Shown here piece by piece: positions 6,106 through 6,655 of a DNA stretch of 6,655 nt. Position numbers and translations under genes: made by a program. The DNA is from an uncultured Erysipelotrichaceae bacterium (lineage in GTDB: Bacteria; Bacillota_I; Bacilli_A; Erysipelotrichales; Erysipelotrichaceae). Within the stretch, counting starts at the first letter, position 1. The number at the start of each line of letters is the position of its first letter. The notes beneath the pieces were generated by a model. That model was given only the letters and a program-made list of their open reading frames with translations, did no database searches and had not been told where the DNA came from. The stretch lies in the NCBI GenBank assembly GCA_900319505.1, contig ONOV01000194.1:1-6655 (forward strand), written 5' to 3'.

Positions 6106-6633
6106 TTACTGATCACTGAGATCCATCAGTTTGAAGACATCGTACTTCTTGAGTTCTTCCGCCTGCGGAATGCCTGTCAGATTGATGACAAAGGCAATGC
6201 CCGCCACAACACCGCCAAGCTGTTCAATCATCTTGGCCGCTGCTACTGCTGTACCGCCTGTTGCCAGCAGATCATCCACAATCAGGACTCTCTGACCCGG
6301 CTTGACGGCATCCTTATGCATGAACAGCTCATTGGAACCGTATTCCAGATCATACTTGACACTGACGGTTTCACGCGGCAGCTTGCCCGGCTTTCTGATC
6401 GGCACAAAGCCCTTATGCATCGCATAAGCAACCGGCGCACCGAAAATAAAACCTCTGCTCTCCGGGCCGACAATAACATCCGCATTTACCTTCCTGCCAT
6501 ATTCAGCAATCTGATCCACAGCTTCATGAAAAGCTTCAGGATCCTGTACTAACGGTGTAACATCACGGAACAGAATACCCTTCTTAGGGAAATCACGGAT
6601 TGACGCAATGTAATCTTCAAGATTGACTGCCAT
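6106..6633 (-). CDS. apt: Adenine phosphoribosyltransferase
   Basis: This cytosolic type I phosphoribosyltransferase converts adenine and PRPP to AMP and pyrophosphate, a purine salvage step. It has 175 residues, typical of bacterial Apt (about 170-180). The N-terminal part IRDFPKKGILFRDVTPL (12-28) is the characteristic adenine-binding hood region. VGPESRGFIFGAP (55-67) is a conserved core loop, RKPGKLPRETVSVKYDLEYG (80-99) is the flexible catalytic loop, and VLIVDDLLATGGTA (116-129) is the PRPP-binding motif. The start is supported by CGGAGGG (6649-6643) nine bases before the ATG. It sits directly upstream of rel, the common Bacillota arrangement, linking purine salvage with the alarmone enzyme that controls purine metabolism. 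Its promoter lies outside the window. Confidence 0.97.
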   Translation of the reverse strand: MAVNLEDYIASIRDFPKKGILFRDVTPLVQDPEAFHEAVDQIAEYGRKVNADVIVGPESRGFIFGAPVAYAMHKGFVPIRKPGKLPRETVSVKYDLEYGSNELFMHKDAVKPGQRVLIVDDLLATGGTAVAAAKMIEQLGGVVAGIAFVINLTGIPQAEELKKYDVFKLMDLSDQ

Positions 6634-6655
6634 TTTTCTTAACCCTCCGAAAAAA

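Overview
The window looks like a chromosomal housekeeping segment from a Gram-positive bacterium of the Bacillota. The evidence is the strong Shine-Dalgarno sequences (AAGGAGG, GGGGAGG), a T-box leader in front of hisS, intrinsic terminators, a long bifunctional Rel protein, and the order apt-rel-hisS-aspS followed by what looks like 6S RNA. As I recall it, Bacillus subtilis has a similar order with dtd between relA and hisS and the 6S gene bsrA near aspS. The moderate GC content would fit an Erysipelotrichia-like lineage, but the sequence does not prove that.

All confident genes are on the minus strand, so transcription runs from high to low coordinates. From right to left: apt (6633-6106, adenine phosphoribosyltransferase); a hairpin with a six-T tail (6078-6052); rel (6025-3815, (p)ppGpp synthetase/hydrolase); a promoter (3795-3767); a T-box riboswitch leader of about 247 nt ending in a terminator (3760-3534); hisS (3513-2251); aspS (2249-492), one base after the hisS stop; a terminator hairpin (486-453); an extended -10 promoter (374-366) driving a ~195-nt structured RNA interpreted as 6S RNA (359-165) with its own terminator; and at the left edge the first 18 codons of an ORF (55-1) that resembles the N-terminus of IS30-type transposases, preceded by a hairpin able to cover its start codon.

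The window is dense in translation-stress and nucleotide functions. Apt salvages adenine using PRPP. Rel makes and degrades (p)ppGpp in response to uncharged tRNA. The T-box lets uncharged tRNA directly switch on hisS-aspS, with an overlapping Asp (GAC) / His (CAC) specifier, GACAC. 6S RNA tunes sigma-A RNA polymerase by growth phase. No terminator is visible between rel and the T-box promoter, so rel transcripts probably run into the T-box leader, whose terminator may form the 3' end of rel mRNA.

The protein-coding part is ordinary. The parts that reward attention are the non-coding ones: the 6S RNA, the dual-specifier T-box, the rel/T-box junction, and the possible insertion sequence directly after the 6S terminator. 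I found no CRISPR array, tRNA, rRNA, defence system or evidently new protein system.
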